A stretch of DNA of 48,831 nucleotides from Synechococcales cyanobacterium CRU_2_2 (GTDB lineage: Bacteria; Cyanobacteriota; Cyanobacteriia; PCC-9006; JAAUQQ01). Of this stretch, positions 11,280-18,631 are shown one piece after another (position 1 is the stretch's first letter; each line of letters opens with the position of its first letter). Both the position numbers and the translations under genes were made by a program. Below the pieces are notes generated by a model. It was not told where the DNA came from. It was given only the letters and a program-made list of their open reading frames with translations, and did not search any database. The DNA is taken from positions 1 through 48,831 of the forward strand of contig JAAUOP010000021.1 in the NCBI GenBank assembly GCA_012034805.1, written 5' to 3'.

Positions 11280-12496
11280 CAAGGTCTCCTTAAAATCACT
11301 AAAACCACTAAAACCACTAAAACTCTCTCGACTCGCTGCCGACGACTCGCCGTGCACTCAACCCGCCTGACGCTGGTTTGCAGATGTAACAGGATCTCGC
11401 GGGCGACGCCGCTGCTGCCTCGGCAGTTGAGATATAGCAGTTCCCCGGCGAGGGCGTTGTGCTGGTTAAGATTGTCAATGATATCAGTGAGTTTGTGGCT
11501 CAGGTAGCCAGCAATGATCACAATCATGTCGCAGCGCTGAATTTTGGCTTTGATGCGGCTTTGGCTAATTTTGTTTTGACTGGCGGGCGGGATCTCGACC
11601 ACCTGCTTGAGACCGTAGGGACTGAGCAGTTCGATCACGCCTCGCCGGGTGGCGTCGTGGCCACCGACTAAGGCCAAACTTAACTGGGACAAATCAACAT
11701 TGGGCGGCTCGATCGTCGGAACCAGGGGCGTCAGGGGAAAGAGGGTTTCGAGATTTAAACTTTTCCAAACTTCGCTGAATGCTTGCCAAGCGTCGGTGTT
11801 GCTGCCCCGTAGCCGCTGTTCTAGGGCTTCGAGCTGGGTGACGACGGTACCGAAATAGAGGTTGCGATCGCCCAGGCTCTGCTCCAAGACCGTATTTTCC
11901 TGATCGAGTTCGGTGTTGCTTACACTGATCTGCTGCACCCAATCTTCCATCTCCGCCAGATCCGCCTCCAGCTGCAGCTTGACCCCCTCGAGGTCGGCCA
12001 ACTGTTGGGTCAGGCGATCGCACTGTTCCGACTTCTCCTGCAATGCTTGCCGCAGCTGCCCTTGAATCGCCTGCTGCTCCGTCCGAAACTGCTCCTGCTC
12101 CTGGCGTAGGTCTTGCAGCGACTGGTTGAGCTGCTGGGTTTCGCTGAGGCGATCGCTCAGCTCCCGCTGGAGTTCGACGCTGCTAGCCTGAAGCCGCTGG
12201 CGCTGTTGCTGAATTTCCTGCCGCAGACTCTCATGCTCCTGCTGGAGTGCCGTGCGCTCTTGCTGGAGGGTTTCGCGAGCATGCAAATCTCCCTGACGCT
12301 GCTGATTGAGGCGGTGGACTTCCTTCTGAAGGGCATCTCGCTCTTGGCTCAGGCGCAGCGACTCTTGCCGCAGGGGCTCGAGGGACTCTTTATACTGCCG
12401 TAGACGACGGCGATCGCGCCCAGAAATCCCATCAAACAGCAAGACTGCGGGACGAAAAATAGCCGGAATCCTAGGCCCAGAGTGATTGGGGCTCAT
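11279..12496 (-). CDS. Coiled-coil protein with C-terminal DUF2325-like domain
   Basis: 405 residues. After a short basic N-terminus, residues ~30-215 are a long Gln/Glu/Leu coiled coil (LQQERTALQQEHESLRQEIQ). Residues ~265-375 form a compact alpha/beta domain beginning LALVGGHDATRRGVIELL, with CDMIVIIAGYLSHKLTD and LLYLNCRGSSG, which resembles DUF2325, a family of unknown function whose members often contain VGGH near the start. The extreme C-terminus (VLVVLVVLVILRR) is encoded by 9-base tandem repeats and may be an accretion. The ATG has AGGGAG upstream. Its stop overlaps the GST start as TGATG. It is cytoplasmic by sequence; function unknown. Confidence 0.75.
   Translation of the reverse strand: MSPNHSGPRIPAIFRPAVLLFDGISGRDRRRLRQYKESLEPLRQESLRLSQERDALQKEVHRLNQQRQGDLHARETLQQERTALQQEHESLRQEIQQQRQRLQASSVELQRELSDRLSETQQLNQSLQDLRQEQEQFRTEQQAIQGQLRQALQEKSEQCDRLTQQLADLEGVKLQLEADLAEMEDWVQQISVSNTELDQENTVLEQSLGDRNLYFGTVVTQLEALEQRLRGSNTDAWQAFSEVWKSLNLETLFPLTPLVPTIEPPNVDLSQLSLALVGGHDATRRGVIELLSPYGLKQVVEIPPASQNKISQSRIKAKIQRCDMIVIIAGYLSHKLTDIIDNLNQHNALAGELLYLNCRGSSGVAREILLHLQTSVRRVECTASRRQRVERVLVVLVVLVILRRP
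11286..11291 (-). promoter_or_regulatory. Strong Shine-Dalgarno (AAGGAG) for the GST gene
   Basis: AAGGAG on the minus strand, six bases before the ATG at 11279. It lies inside the last codons of the upstream gene and fixes the GST start. Confidence 0.8.
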
Positions 12497-12779
12497 GCTT
12501 TACTCCCTCTGCACCAGTATGGTTTGCGACAGAAACTTACGCTAACTTACGCTAGGTGTTGCGACTAACCTTTGCACCCTGTCCTTGGTACCCCCCTCTG
12601 CGCCGGATTGCGCCGGAGCCCTACGCCCACCCGTCGCTTCGGCCTTGATGCAGAACTTGAAGCCGAAGCAGGATGAAGCGCATTGAGTATTGACAGCTTA
12701 GCGTGTATCCCTGGAGACTGAGCACAACTGCAACCTAGCTTGACCTAGTTTTGCCCCTTAGCCCTGCTGGCCCTCTTTT
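12497..12779. other. Divergent intergenic region
   Basis: Separates the minus-strand coiled-coil gene from the iminopeptidase gene. It holds a 2 x 10 base tandem repeat (ACTTACGCTA, 12535-12554) and an 8-base inverted repeat GCTTCGGC / GCCGAAGC (12636-12643 and 12662-12669). Both promoters must lie here, but no clear box is visible. Confidence 0.5.
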
Positions 12780-13736
12780 ATGCGTCACCTCTATCCCCCG
12801 ATTGATCCCTACGGTCGTGGCATGTTGCAGGTCTCAGACCTACACATGATCTACTTTGAAGAGAGTGGCAATCCAGAGGGCATCCCGGTAATTGTGCTCC
12901 ACGGCGGTCCAGGGGGCGGATCTCAGCCCTCCTACCGGCAATACTTTGACCCCCGAGTCTGGCGAATCGTCCAGCTTGATCAACGAGGCTGCGGCCACAG
13001 TACCCCCCACGCCGAACTGCGCGAAAACACCACCTGGAGACTGATTGAGGACATTGAGGTGTTGCGGCAACATCTCGATATTGAGCAGTGGTTTGGGTTT
13101 GGCGGCAGCTGGGGGAGCACCTTGGCCCTGGCCTATGCCCAGACCCACCCCGATCGCTGTTTAGGGCTGGTTCTACGCGGCATTTTTATGCTGCGCCAGC
13201 AAGAAATTCACTGGTTTTACCAAGAGGGGGCGAGCTACTTGTTCCCGGATGCTTGGGAGGCCTATCTCAAGCCGATTCCCTTGGGCGAGCGGGACAACTT
13301 AGTCGCGGCTTACCATAAGCGCCTCACCAGCCCCGATCCCAAGATCTGCCGGGAGGCGGCGCGGGCCTGGGCGATGTGGGAGGCCAGTACCAGCAAGCTC
13401 TTACCCGACCCCAATTTAATGCAGGCCTTTGGCGAAGAGCACTTTGCCACTGCCTTTGCGCGGATCGAGTGTCACTATTTCATCAACCAGGGTTTCTTTG
13501 AGACCGACGACCAACTGTTGCGCAATGTTCATCGAATTCGGCACCTACCTGCGGTGATTGTCCAGGGGCGCTACGACGTGGTCTGTCCGATGCGATCGGC
13601 CTGGGATCTCCACCGAGCTTGGCCTGAAGCGGAGTTGGTGATTGTGGGGGATGCGGGCCACTCGATGTCGGAGCCGGGGATCAAGAGTGCGCTGATCGAG
13701 GCGACGGAGCGGTTTTCAGGCTGGGGTGCTCCCTAA
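12780..13736 (+). CDS. pip: Proline iminopeptidase
   Basis: Serine peptidase of the alpha/beta-hydrolase fold (family S33) that removes N-terminal proline from peptides in the cytoplasm. At 318 residues it has the usual length. Visible motifs are the oxyanion-hole loop VLHGGPGGG near residue 40, the DQRGCGHSTPH strand-turn, the nucleophile elbow GFGGSWGSTLAL with Ser near residue 110, an Asp in VQGRYDVVCP and the His in GDAGHS near the end. The helical cap lies between. No Shine-Dalgarno precedes the ATG. It stands alone: both neighbours are on the other strand. Confidence 0.93.
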   Translation: MRHLYPPIDPYGRGMLQVSDLHMIYFEESGNPEGIPVIVLHGGPGGGSQPSYRQYFDPRVWRIVQLDQRGCGHSTPHAELRENTTWRLIEDIEVLRQHLDIEQWFGFGGSWGSTLALAYAQTHPDRCLGLVLRGIFMLRQQEIHWFYQEGASYLFPDAWEAYLKPIPLGERDNLVAAYHKRLTSPDPKICREAARAWAMWEASTSKLLPDPNLMQAFGEEHFATAFARIECHYFINQGFFETDDQLLRNVHRIRHLPAVIVQGRYDVVCPMRSAWDLHRAWPEAELVIVGDAGHSMSEPGIKSALIEATERFSGWGAP

Positions 13737-13754
13737 GCTAGGTCTTGTGGCAAC

Positions 13755-14693
13755 CTAGGACTTGCGGCGGGTGGCCTTATGCAAATTGATGCCTTCGGCG
13801 AGCTTTTTGCTTTCTGCTAGGAGATAGTCCCGAAACGTCGCCGCCACCACCGAGAGCTGTTTACCCTGGGGATACATCAAGTTCCACTGGCGGTGAATGG
13901 GAAACCCCTCCACATCCAGTACCGTTAGCATCGGCGTCTCGCCTAGGGAGGTGAGGGTGTGGTACGACAGCACCGACAGCCCCAAACCGCCCAAAATGGC
14001 TTGCTTAATCGCCTCATTGCTTCCCAAATCGAGTTTGACCTTCATGGGGACACCTGCCGCCTCAAACAGCTGCTCGGCGGCCTCGCGGGTGCCAGAGCCC
14101 CGTTCCCGCATGATCAGTGGCTGCTCCGCAAGGCGCTGAATACTAATGTCACGCTGGCCCGCGAGGGGGTGGTCGATGGGGGCAATCACCACTAAGGGAT
14201 TGTCGAGGAAGGGTTGAGCCGTATAGTCGCTGCTGTCGGGGGTGCGGCTGAGAATGTAGAGGTCATCGAGGTTATCGTGCAGCCGCTCTAGTAGACCTTC
14301 ATGGTTGGTCACTTGCAAAGAAACGTTGATACCTGGGTATCGTTGGCAAAAAGGCCCGAGCAACCTGGGGATGAAATAGTTGGCGGTGGTGATTACGGCG
14401 AGGCGCAACATGCCTTGTTTCATACCTTGCAAGTCAGCCACCGTCATTTCTAGCTGGGACAAGCGTTCGAAAACGTCCTTGCTCGCTGCGTAAAGCTCCC
14501 GTCCGGCATCGGTCAGGAATAGCTTTTTACCCACCTGTTCAAACAGCGGCATCCCGATCGCCTTGGTCAATTGCTTAACCTGGATCGAGACCGTCGGCTG
14601 GGTAAGATACAGCTCTTCTGCTGCGCGGGTAAAGCTGTTGTGTCGGGCAGCTGCTTCAAAAACTCTCAATTGATGAAGCGTCACGGGTTTCAA
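13755..14693 (-). CDS. LysR-type transcriptional regulator, CbbR/CmpR-like
   Basis: 312-residue DNA-binding regulator. The N-terminal winged helix-turn-helix reads SFTRAAEELYLTQPTVSIQV, followed by the linker helix and a periplasmic-binding-like effector domain (residues ~90-300). The sequence is closest in style to cyanobacterial CbbR-type regulators such as CmpR, RbcR and NdhR, which control inorganic-carbon genes, but no carbon-uptake gene is adjacent here, so the target is not assigned. The start is TTG at 14693, supported by a perfect AGGAGG six bases upstream; the alternative GTG three codons in is less well placed. Upstream lies an array of 12-13 base repeats. Confidence 0.88.
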   Translation of the reverse strand: MKPVTLHQLRVFEAAARHNSFTRAAEELYLTQPTVSIQVKQLTKAIGMPLFEQVGKKLFLTDAGRELYAASKDVFERLSQLEMTVADLQGMKQGMLRLAVITTANYFIPRLLGPFCQRYPGINVSLQVTNHEGLLERLHDNLDDLYILSRTPDSSDYTAQPFLDNPLVVIAPIDHPLAGQRDISIQRLAEQPLIMRERGSGTREAAEQLFEAAGVPMKVKLDLGSNEAIKQAILGGLGLSVLSYHTLTSLGETPMLTVLDVEGFPIHRQWNLMYPQGKQLSVVAATFRDYLLAESKKLAEGINLHKATRRKS

Positions 14694-14699
14694 CGGGAA

Positions 14700-14705
14700 C
14701 CTCCT
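14700..14705 (-). promoter_or_regulatory. AGGAGG ribosome-binding site deciding a TTG start
   Basis: Perfect Shine-Dalgarno on the minus strand, six bases before the TTG at 14693. It decides the unusual start codon of the LysR gene. Confidence 0.75.
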
Positions 14706-14739
14706 CGGTTCGGGTCTGACGGCGAATGGATAGCCCCAT

Positions 14740-14815
14740 CAGGTGTTTAATGCAGGTGTTTAATGCAGGTGTTCAATGCAGGTGCTTGATCAGGTGTTCA
14801 AGCAGGTGTTCGATC
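14740..14815. repeat. 12-13 base tandem repeat, six units
   Basis: Six units related to CAGGTGTTTAATG. Units two and one are identical; the last three have drifted (CAGGTGCTTGAT, CAGGTGTTCAAG, CAGGTGTTCGATC). The array lies 47 bases upstream of the LysR start codon, where operator sites would be expected, so the repeats may affect its control. Confidence 0.85.
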
Positions 14816-14942
14816 TTAGACTTAGACTCGCGGCTAGATCAGATTCGTTGCTTTGGATTGGCAGCCTTGAATGTACTGCCTAATCCGGAACACTGTCTAT
14901 GAAAACCATTGGAGCAACTGCAGGATTTTTTTGACTGCCCCT

Positions 14943-15971
14943 CTAACTGCCCCTCTGACTGGGCCACAGATTGAAGGGCGTGAGAGGCTCAGGCGCTTTG
15001 CTGGAGGCCTCGGTCTTGCAACTGTTGCACAAAAATTCTTCCAGGGTGGGCCGAGCCAGCTTCATCGCAATCAACTGGCCGCCCATTAGTTGCAAGCTTG
15101 CGAGGAAATCCTGGGGCTGCTGATCCAAATGTCCCTGCCAATCGTCGGCCTGGAGGTCGAGATCTGGAATCCAGCGCCCCAGTAGCTCGAGGTTACCGCC
15201 TCGGCCTGTGACGTGATAACGATTGCTGGAGCCCAGCAACTGGTCGATCGGGCCGGTGCATAGGAGTTCGCCCTGGGCGAGGATGGCGACGCGATCGCAA
15301 ATTTGCTCCACATCCGAGAGCACGTGGCTGTTGAAAAAAATGGTCTTGCCTTCGGCCTTGAGCGTCTGAATAATCTCGCGGATTTGCACCCGCCCCAGGG
15401 GGTCTAATCCTGACATGGGTTCATCGAGAAACAGCAAGTCGGGATTGTTAATCAGTGCTTGGGCCATGCCAATGCGTTGGAGCATACCCTTAGAATATTG
15501 GCGCAGTTGCTTTTTCTTGGCGGCGGACTGGGCCAATCCCACCTGGTCGAGCAGTTGGGTGATGCGCTCTTTTTGGCGGCGGCCTCCAATGCCAAACAGA
15601 CCTGCGCTGAATTGGAGAAATTCCCAGCCGGTGAGATAGTCGTAGAAATAGGCGTTTTCGGGCAAATAGCCGATGCGGTGGTGGCTGGCGCGATCGCCCA
15701 ACCAAGCCCCCAACACCTGCCCCCTCCCCGCCGAGGGTCGCACCAGACCCAGTAGCAATTTTAGCAGCGTCGTTTTGCCAGCCCCGTTTGGCCCCAGCAA
15801 GCCAAAGGTCTCGCCTTGGTGCACCGCAAGGCTAATGCCCTTGAGCGGCTCCACGCGCCGGTTCATCCAAAAGCCGGTGCGGTAGACCTTGCGCAGATGA
15901 TCGATTTGAACCACGATGGGAGAACCGGGCAGTGAGGCGGACTCAGATGGGGGGGCGGCGATCGCATCCAT
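14943..15971 (-). CDS. ABC transporter ATP-binding protein; C-terminus frameshifted
   Basis: Stand-alone cytoplasmic ATPase of an ABC transporter (CcmA/NatA-like, DrrA-type layout). Motifs in order: Walker A GPNGAGKTT near residue 60, Q-loop YLPEN, signature YSKGMLQRIG, Walker B DLLFLDEPMSGLDP and H-loop FFNSHVLSD, then a ~100-residue C-terminal domain. The raw C-terminus is odd. Adding one base to the five-base run at 15031-15035 changes it to LEEFFVQQLQDRG and stops at 14989, which is the ending I would expect for this family. No permease gene is adjacent; the small membrane protein at 16041 is divergent. Substrate unknown. Confidence 0.88.
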   Translation of the reverse strand: MDAIAAPPSESASLPGSPIVVQIDHLRKVYRTGFWMNRRVEPLKGISLAVHQGETFGLLGPNGAGKTTLLKLLLGLVRPSAGRGQVLGAWLGDRASHHRIGYLPENAYFYDYLTGWEFLQFSAGLFGIGGRRQKERITQLLDQVGLAQSAAKKKQLRQYSKGMLQRIGMAQALINNPDLLFLDEPMSGLDPLGRVQIREIIQTLKAEGKTIFFNSHVLSDVEQICDRVAILAQGELLCTGPIDQLLGSSNRYHVTGRGGNLELLGRWIPDLDLQADDWQGHLDQQPQDFLASLQLMGGQLIAMKLARPTLEEFLCNSCKTEASSKAPEPLTPFNLWPSQRGS

Positions 15972-16040
15972 ACAGGTGGGCTAGCTCGGCGGTTACGGTG
16001 GATGGTACACAATGAACTTTAGCAGGACTGGGCAAAACCC

Positions 16041-16202
16041 ATGGAGCCTTCGAAACCGGAACGGCCAAAAGTTGTCGCAATTGTAACGGGTGCGATTTCC
16101 TTAGCATTGGCGATCGCCTACCTCCTCCTCGTGCAGTTTTTGGACAGCCGGGGGCCGATGGTTCCTGCTCCCATAGACCTGGGTTTCCTGCTCGGTTGCT
16201 GA
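16041..16202 (+). CDS. 53-residue single-span membrane protein
   Basis: A small open frame of 53 codons that begins ATG GAG CCT. The product has a charged Pro/Lys N-terminus (EPSKPERPK), one clear transmembrane helix (VTGAISLALAIAYLLLVQ, residues ~15-32) and a short polar tail with the motif LDSRGPMVPAP. It contains an in-gene HIP1-like octamer (GCGATCGC) in the helix codons, typical of coding DNA here. It is divergent from the ABC ATPase with a 69-base spacer. I recognise the style of short conserved cyanobacterial membrane proteins but cannot name it. A promoter for both genes must lie in the spacer. Confidence 0.6.
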   Translation: MEPSKPERPKVVAIVTGAISLALAIAYLLLVQFLDSRGPMVPAPIDLGFLLGC

Positions 16203-16296
16203 GTCCACGAGCCGTTGAATTTTCAGGTCTGTATCTATCTATGTCAGATCTTGTATCTTTCTGCTAGCATCGCGAGTCACCAGGGCTAATGCCCAT

Positions 16297-16348
16297 GGCA
16301 TCGATTTTGGCATCGATTTTGGCATCGATTTTGGCATCGATTTTGGCA
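16297..16348. repeat. 12-base tandem repeat, 4.3 copies
   Basis: Perfect copies of GGCATCGATTTT at 16297, 16309, 16321 and 16333, ending in a partial unit. Intergenic, with no drift between copies, so the expansion is recent. Confidence 0.95.
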
Positions 16349-16487
16349 GGCCGGTTAAACACGAATCTTCAGGCCACCATTAACCGGGTCAGGTTCTTCT
16401 CAGAATTCTTGTAAAATTGGCTACACACATATTTTGGGTTGATTTTATGTCCTTATTTATGTCCAAACTGTGCCTAAATGGGTGACT

Positions 16488-16571
16488 GAGTGGGTATCTG
16501 AGTGGGTATCTGAGTGGGTGTCCGATTGGGTATCTGAGTGGGTGTCTAAACCAGTATCTGAGTTGATATCT
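16488..16571. repeat. 12-base tandem repeat, seven units
   Basis: Seven units of GAGTGGGTATCT or variants. The first two are identical and later ones drift. It is unrelated in sequence to the array 140 bases upstream. Confidence 0.92.
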
Positions 16572-16822
16572 AGTCTGTATTCAATTCAAATACTCTTTTC
16601 AAATGCCCTTTTGAAACCTGCTTGCCAATGCCTAACTGCAAGGCAAATGCTCATTTCGCAGATTCAAGAAAACTCCGGTTTAAGAATCCATGAATTCAAC
16701 CAAAGGATTGAATGTCTGACCAGCAGACTGGATCATGAAAAATGATGATTCATTGTGTATCGTAAGCCTGTGCGTATCCTAAGCCTGTTTGATTGGTAGG
16801 GCTGAGCATATCCATGGAAATA

Positions 16823-16891
16823 GAAGGGCGATATGAAGGGCGATATGAAGAATGGCGATATGAACTGATTCTGCGTGAACTGATTCTGCGT
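16823..16891. repeat. Compound 12/15-base tandem repeats
   Basis: Two copies of GAAGGGCGATAT, a 15-base variant GAAGAATGGCGATAT, then two copies of GAACTGATTCTGCGT. Two different units sit head to tail in one array. Confidence 0.9.
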
Positions 16892-17043
16892 GAACGAATC
16901 GCTGATGTAAGGTCTTGGGCGATGGGGCGAATCACATTCAAGGCAAGCCGATAACCAGCCCATGAACAGCCCAGAAAAATCAGCCGATTGGCTGTTGTAA
17001 CCCCAGCCGTCATTGTGGAGGGTTCGCTAGGGCTTTGATTAGG

Positions 17044-17079
17044 GTTTGAAGTGGAGTTTGAAGTGGAGTTTGAAGTAGG
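17044..17079. repeat. 12-base tandem repeat, three units
   Basis: GTTTGAAGTGGA twice, then GTTTGAAGTAGG. Intergenic, upstream of the DUF11 gene. Confidence 0.9.
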
Positions 17080-17371
17080 GTTTGGGCTGGGGTGATTCAC
17101 TGGTGTTCGGCAGGTCTTGGGGCTGGATTTGCGATGCGATCGCGCGACTCTTTCGCCCGGCATTTCACCCAGATAGAATTGCTTGTGAATTTCAAAGAAG
17201 CAATGTAGATTTATGGGGCCGTAAAGCTAGCTCACTCGTGAGATTAATCAAATCTTAAGAAAAGTAGATCGAGTTCTCCTCTGTGGGGTAGTTTGATTAA
17301 CTGCTTTCTTCTAGTTGGTTCCGCTTTACTCTGTGTCTTTAATTTCCTGGTTTTTAATTTCCTGCAAGCCG

Positions 17372-18439
17372 ATGAGATCCTGGATGCAGCTACTGATGCG
17401 AAGTCGGGTGTTTCTTGTGGTAGCTATTCCCTTAGCTGCCATGGCTGCACCGGTCCGGTTACAGGCCGCCGATATTGTGAATACCGCTTCCGGCGCTGGA
17501 AGCTCGCCCAATGGGCCAGTCAATTCTCGTTCGAACCCTGCTGTTTTGTCAGCGGGTCAACCCGATCTTCAGCTGGTGAAGACGGGCGATCGATCCTCCG
17601 CCCAACCCGGCGATACCGTGGTGTATCGTCTACTGTTTGCCAACCGAGGGGATGGCGTGGCCACGCTGCGCTCGATTGAGGATACGCTGCCGCGCGGTCT
17701 CAACCTAAAATCTGCCTCGTTGCGATCGGTGTTGAGTGCTGGGGGCAACCGTGCCGAAACCCCGATTGGCCCTGCCACGCCCTCCGGTCGTGCCTTCAGC
17801 GCAGTGATCAACAACGGTACAGGCGTTACAATTCCGCCGGGTGGCGTGTTGGATGTGGTCTATGCCGCCGAGGTGACGCCGGATGCGGTTCGCGGCAATG
17901 GTCGCAACCTAGCCGTGGGTCGCTTCCCCAATAATGACCCGACCAATACTGCGGTTCACCGTTTGCGCATCATTCCAGGACTGCTGTCCGACGCAGGTGC
18001 GCTGCTGGGCCGCGTCTTTGTGGACAAGAATGCGGACGGTTTTCACCAGCCCGGTGAGGTGGGTGTTCCCTACGCGGTCATCTACATGGATGACGGCAAC
18101 CGCATCACCACGGATGAAGAAGGGCTCTTCTCCTTGGCCAATGTGCTTCCGGGTAATCGTGTCGGCACCATCGACCTGAGTAGTGTTCCAGGCTATGAGA
18201 TTTCGCCGGATCCGAATTTCCTCGATCGCAAGAGTCTTTCTCGTCGAGCCCAGGTTGCCCCAGGTAGCACGCGCTTGATGAACTTTGGCCTCAAGCCGCT
18301 ACCCGAGCCCGAGCCCGAGCCGACGCCCGAGCCGATTATTCCTGCTCCTGAGCCCGAGCCGACCCCCATTCCTGAACCCGAGCCCCAGCCCCAGCCGACC
18401 CCGACGGAGAAGCCGAAGCCAGTTCCTGCACTCTTCTAG
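17372..18439 (+). CDS. Exported DUF11/SdrD-like protein with Pro-Glu-rich tail
   Basis: First gene of a three-gene surface module, ~355 residues. A signal peptide is clear (FLVVAIPLAAMAAPVRLQA, cleavage before ADIVN). Next comes a DUF11-type beta domain beginning PDLQLVKTGDRSSAQPGDTV, then an SdrD B-like domain with LGRVFVDKNADGFHQPGE and YMDDGNRITTDEEGLFS, a calcium-binding-like fold. The last ~48 residues are Pro/Glu repeats (PEPEPEPTPEP) ending KPKPVPALF, similar in composition to the periplasm-spanning part of TonB. Starts at 17372, 17384 and 17396 are all possible; the frame opens at 17315. The stop codon lies inside an 11-base tandem repeat. Role inferred: cell-envelope structural or linker protein. 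Confidence 0.78.
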   Translation: MRSWMQLLMRSRVFLVVAIPLAAMAAPVRLQAADIVNTASGAGSSPNGPVNSRSNPAVLSAGQPDLQLVKTGDRSSAQPGDTVVYRLLFANRGDGVATLRSIEDTLPRGLNLKSASLRSVLSAGGNRAETPIGPATPSGRAFSAVINNGTGVTIPPGGVLDVVYAAEVTPDAVRGNGRNLAVGRFPNNDPTNTAVHRLRIIPGLLSDAGALLGRVFVDKNADGFHQPGEVGVPYAVIYMDDGNRITTDEEGLFSLANVLPGNRVGTIDLSSVPGYEISPDPNFLDRKSLSRRAQVAPGSTRLMNFGLKPLPEPEPEPTPEPIIPAPEPEPTPIPEPEPQPQPTPTEKPKPVPALF

Positions 18440-18477
18440 TGCGGTTCTAGTGCGGTTCTAGTGCGGTTCTAGTGCGG
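18434..18477. repeat. 11-base tandem repeat, four perfect copies
   Basis: TTCTAGTGCGG repeated at 18434, 18445, 18456 and 18467. The first copy contains the TAG stop of the upstream gene, so the repeat grew from the gene's 3' end into the spacer. Confidence 0.95.
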
Positions 18478-18631
18478 CGGAAAGGTCATTGAAACGGCTC
18501 GTTGAAGGGCCAGGGTAGAGGGTTGATTTTGAACGATTCGGTTCATTCACGGTTCGGTTGATCCACAGTTGGGTTCATTCACGGTTACAGAGCGCGTTCG
18601 TTGTGCAGCAATCGCCAGAAGCAAAAGGGTT

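Larger units (their letters stand above)
16203..17371. other. Gene-poor, repeat-rich island
   Basis: About 1.2 kb without a convincing gene. It holds at least four separate tandem-repeat arrays (16297, 16488, 16823 and 17044). Open frames inside it (for example 16470-16745 and 16750-17163) are low-complexity translations of these repeats. The final 200 bases are AT-richer and must contain the promoter of the DUF11 gene that follows. Confidence 0.6.

Noticed and set aside
14740..14815. CRISPR-like array
   Set aside because: Units of 12-13 bases run head to tail with no spacers, and no cas gene is present in the window.
16470..16745. Open frame with repeated Glu-Trp-Val-Ser at its start
   Set aside because: It is a translation of the 12-base array at 16488; the remainder has no family features and no ribosome site.
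16750..17163. 137-codon minus-strand frame with a mildly hydrophobic segment
   Set aside because: Much of it is translated tandem repeats (Ser-Asn-Ser-Thr, Arg-Ile-Ser-Ser). The hydrophobic part is too short and polar to be a convincing membrane helix.
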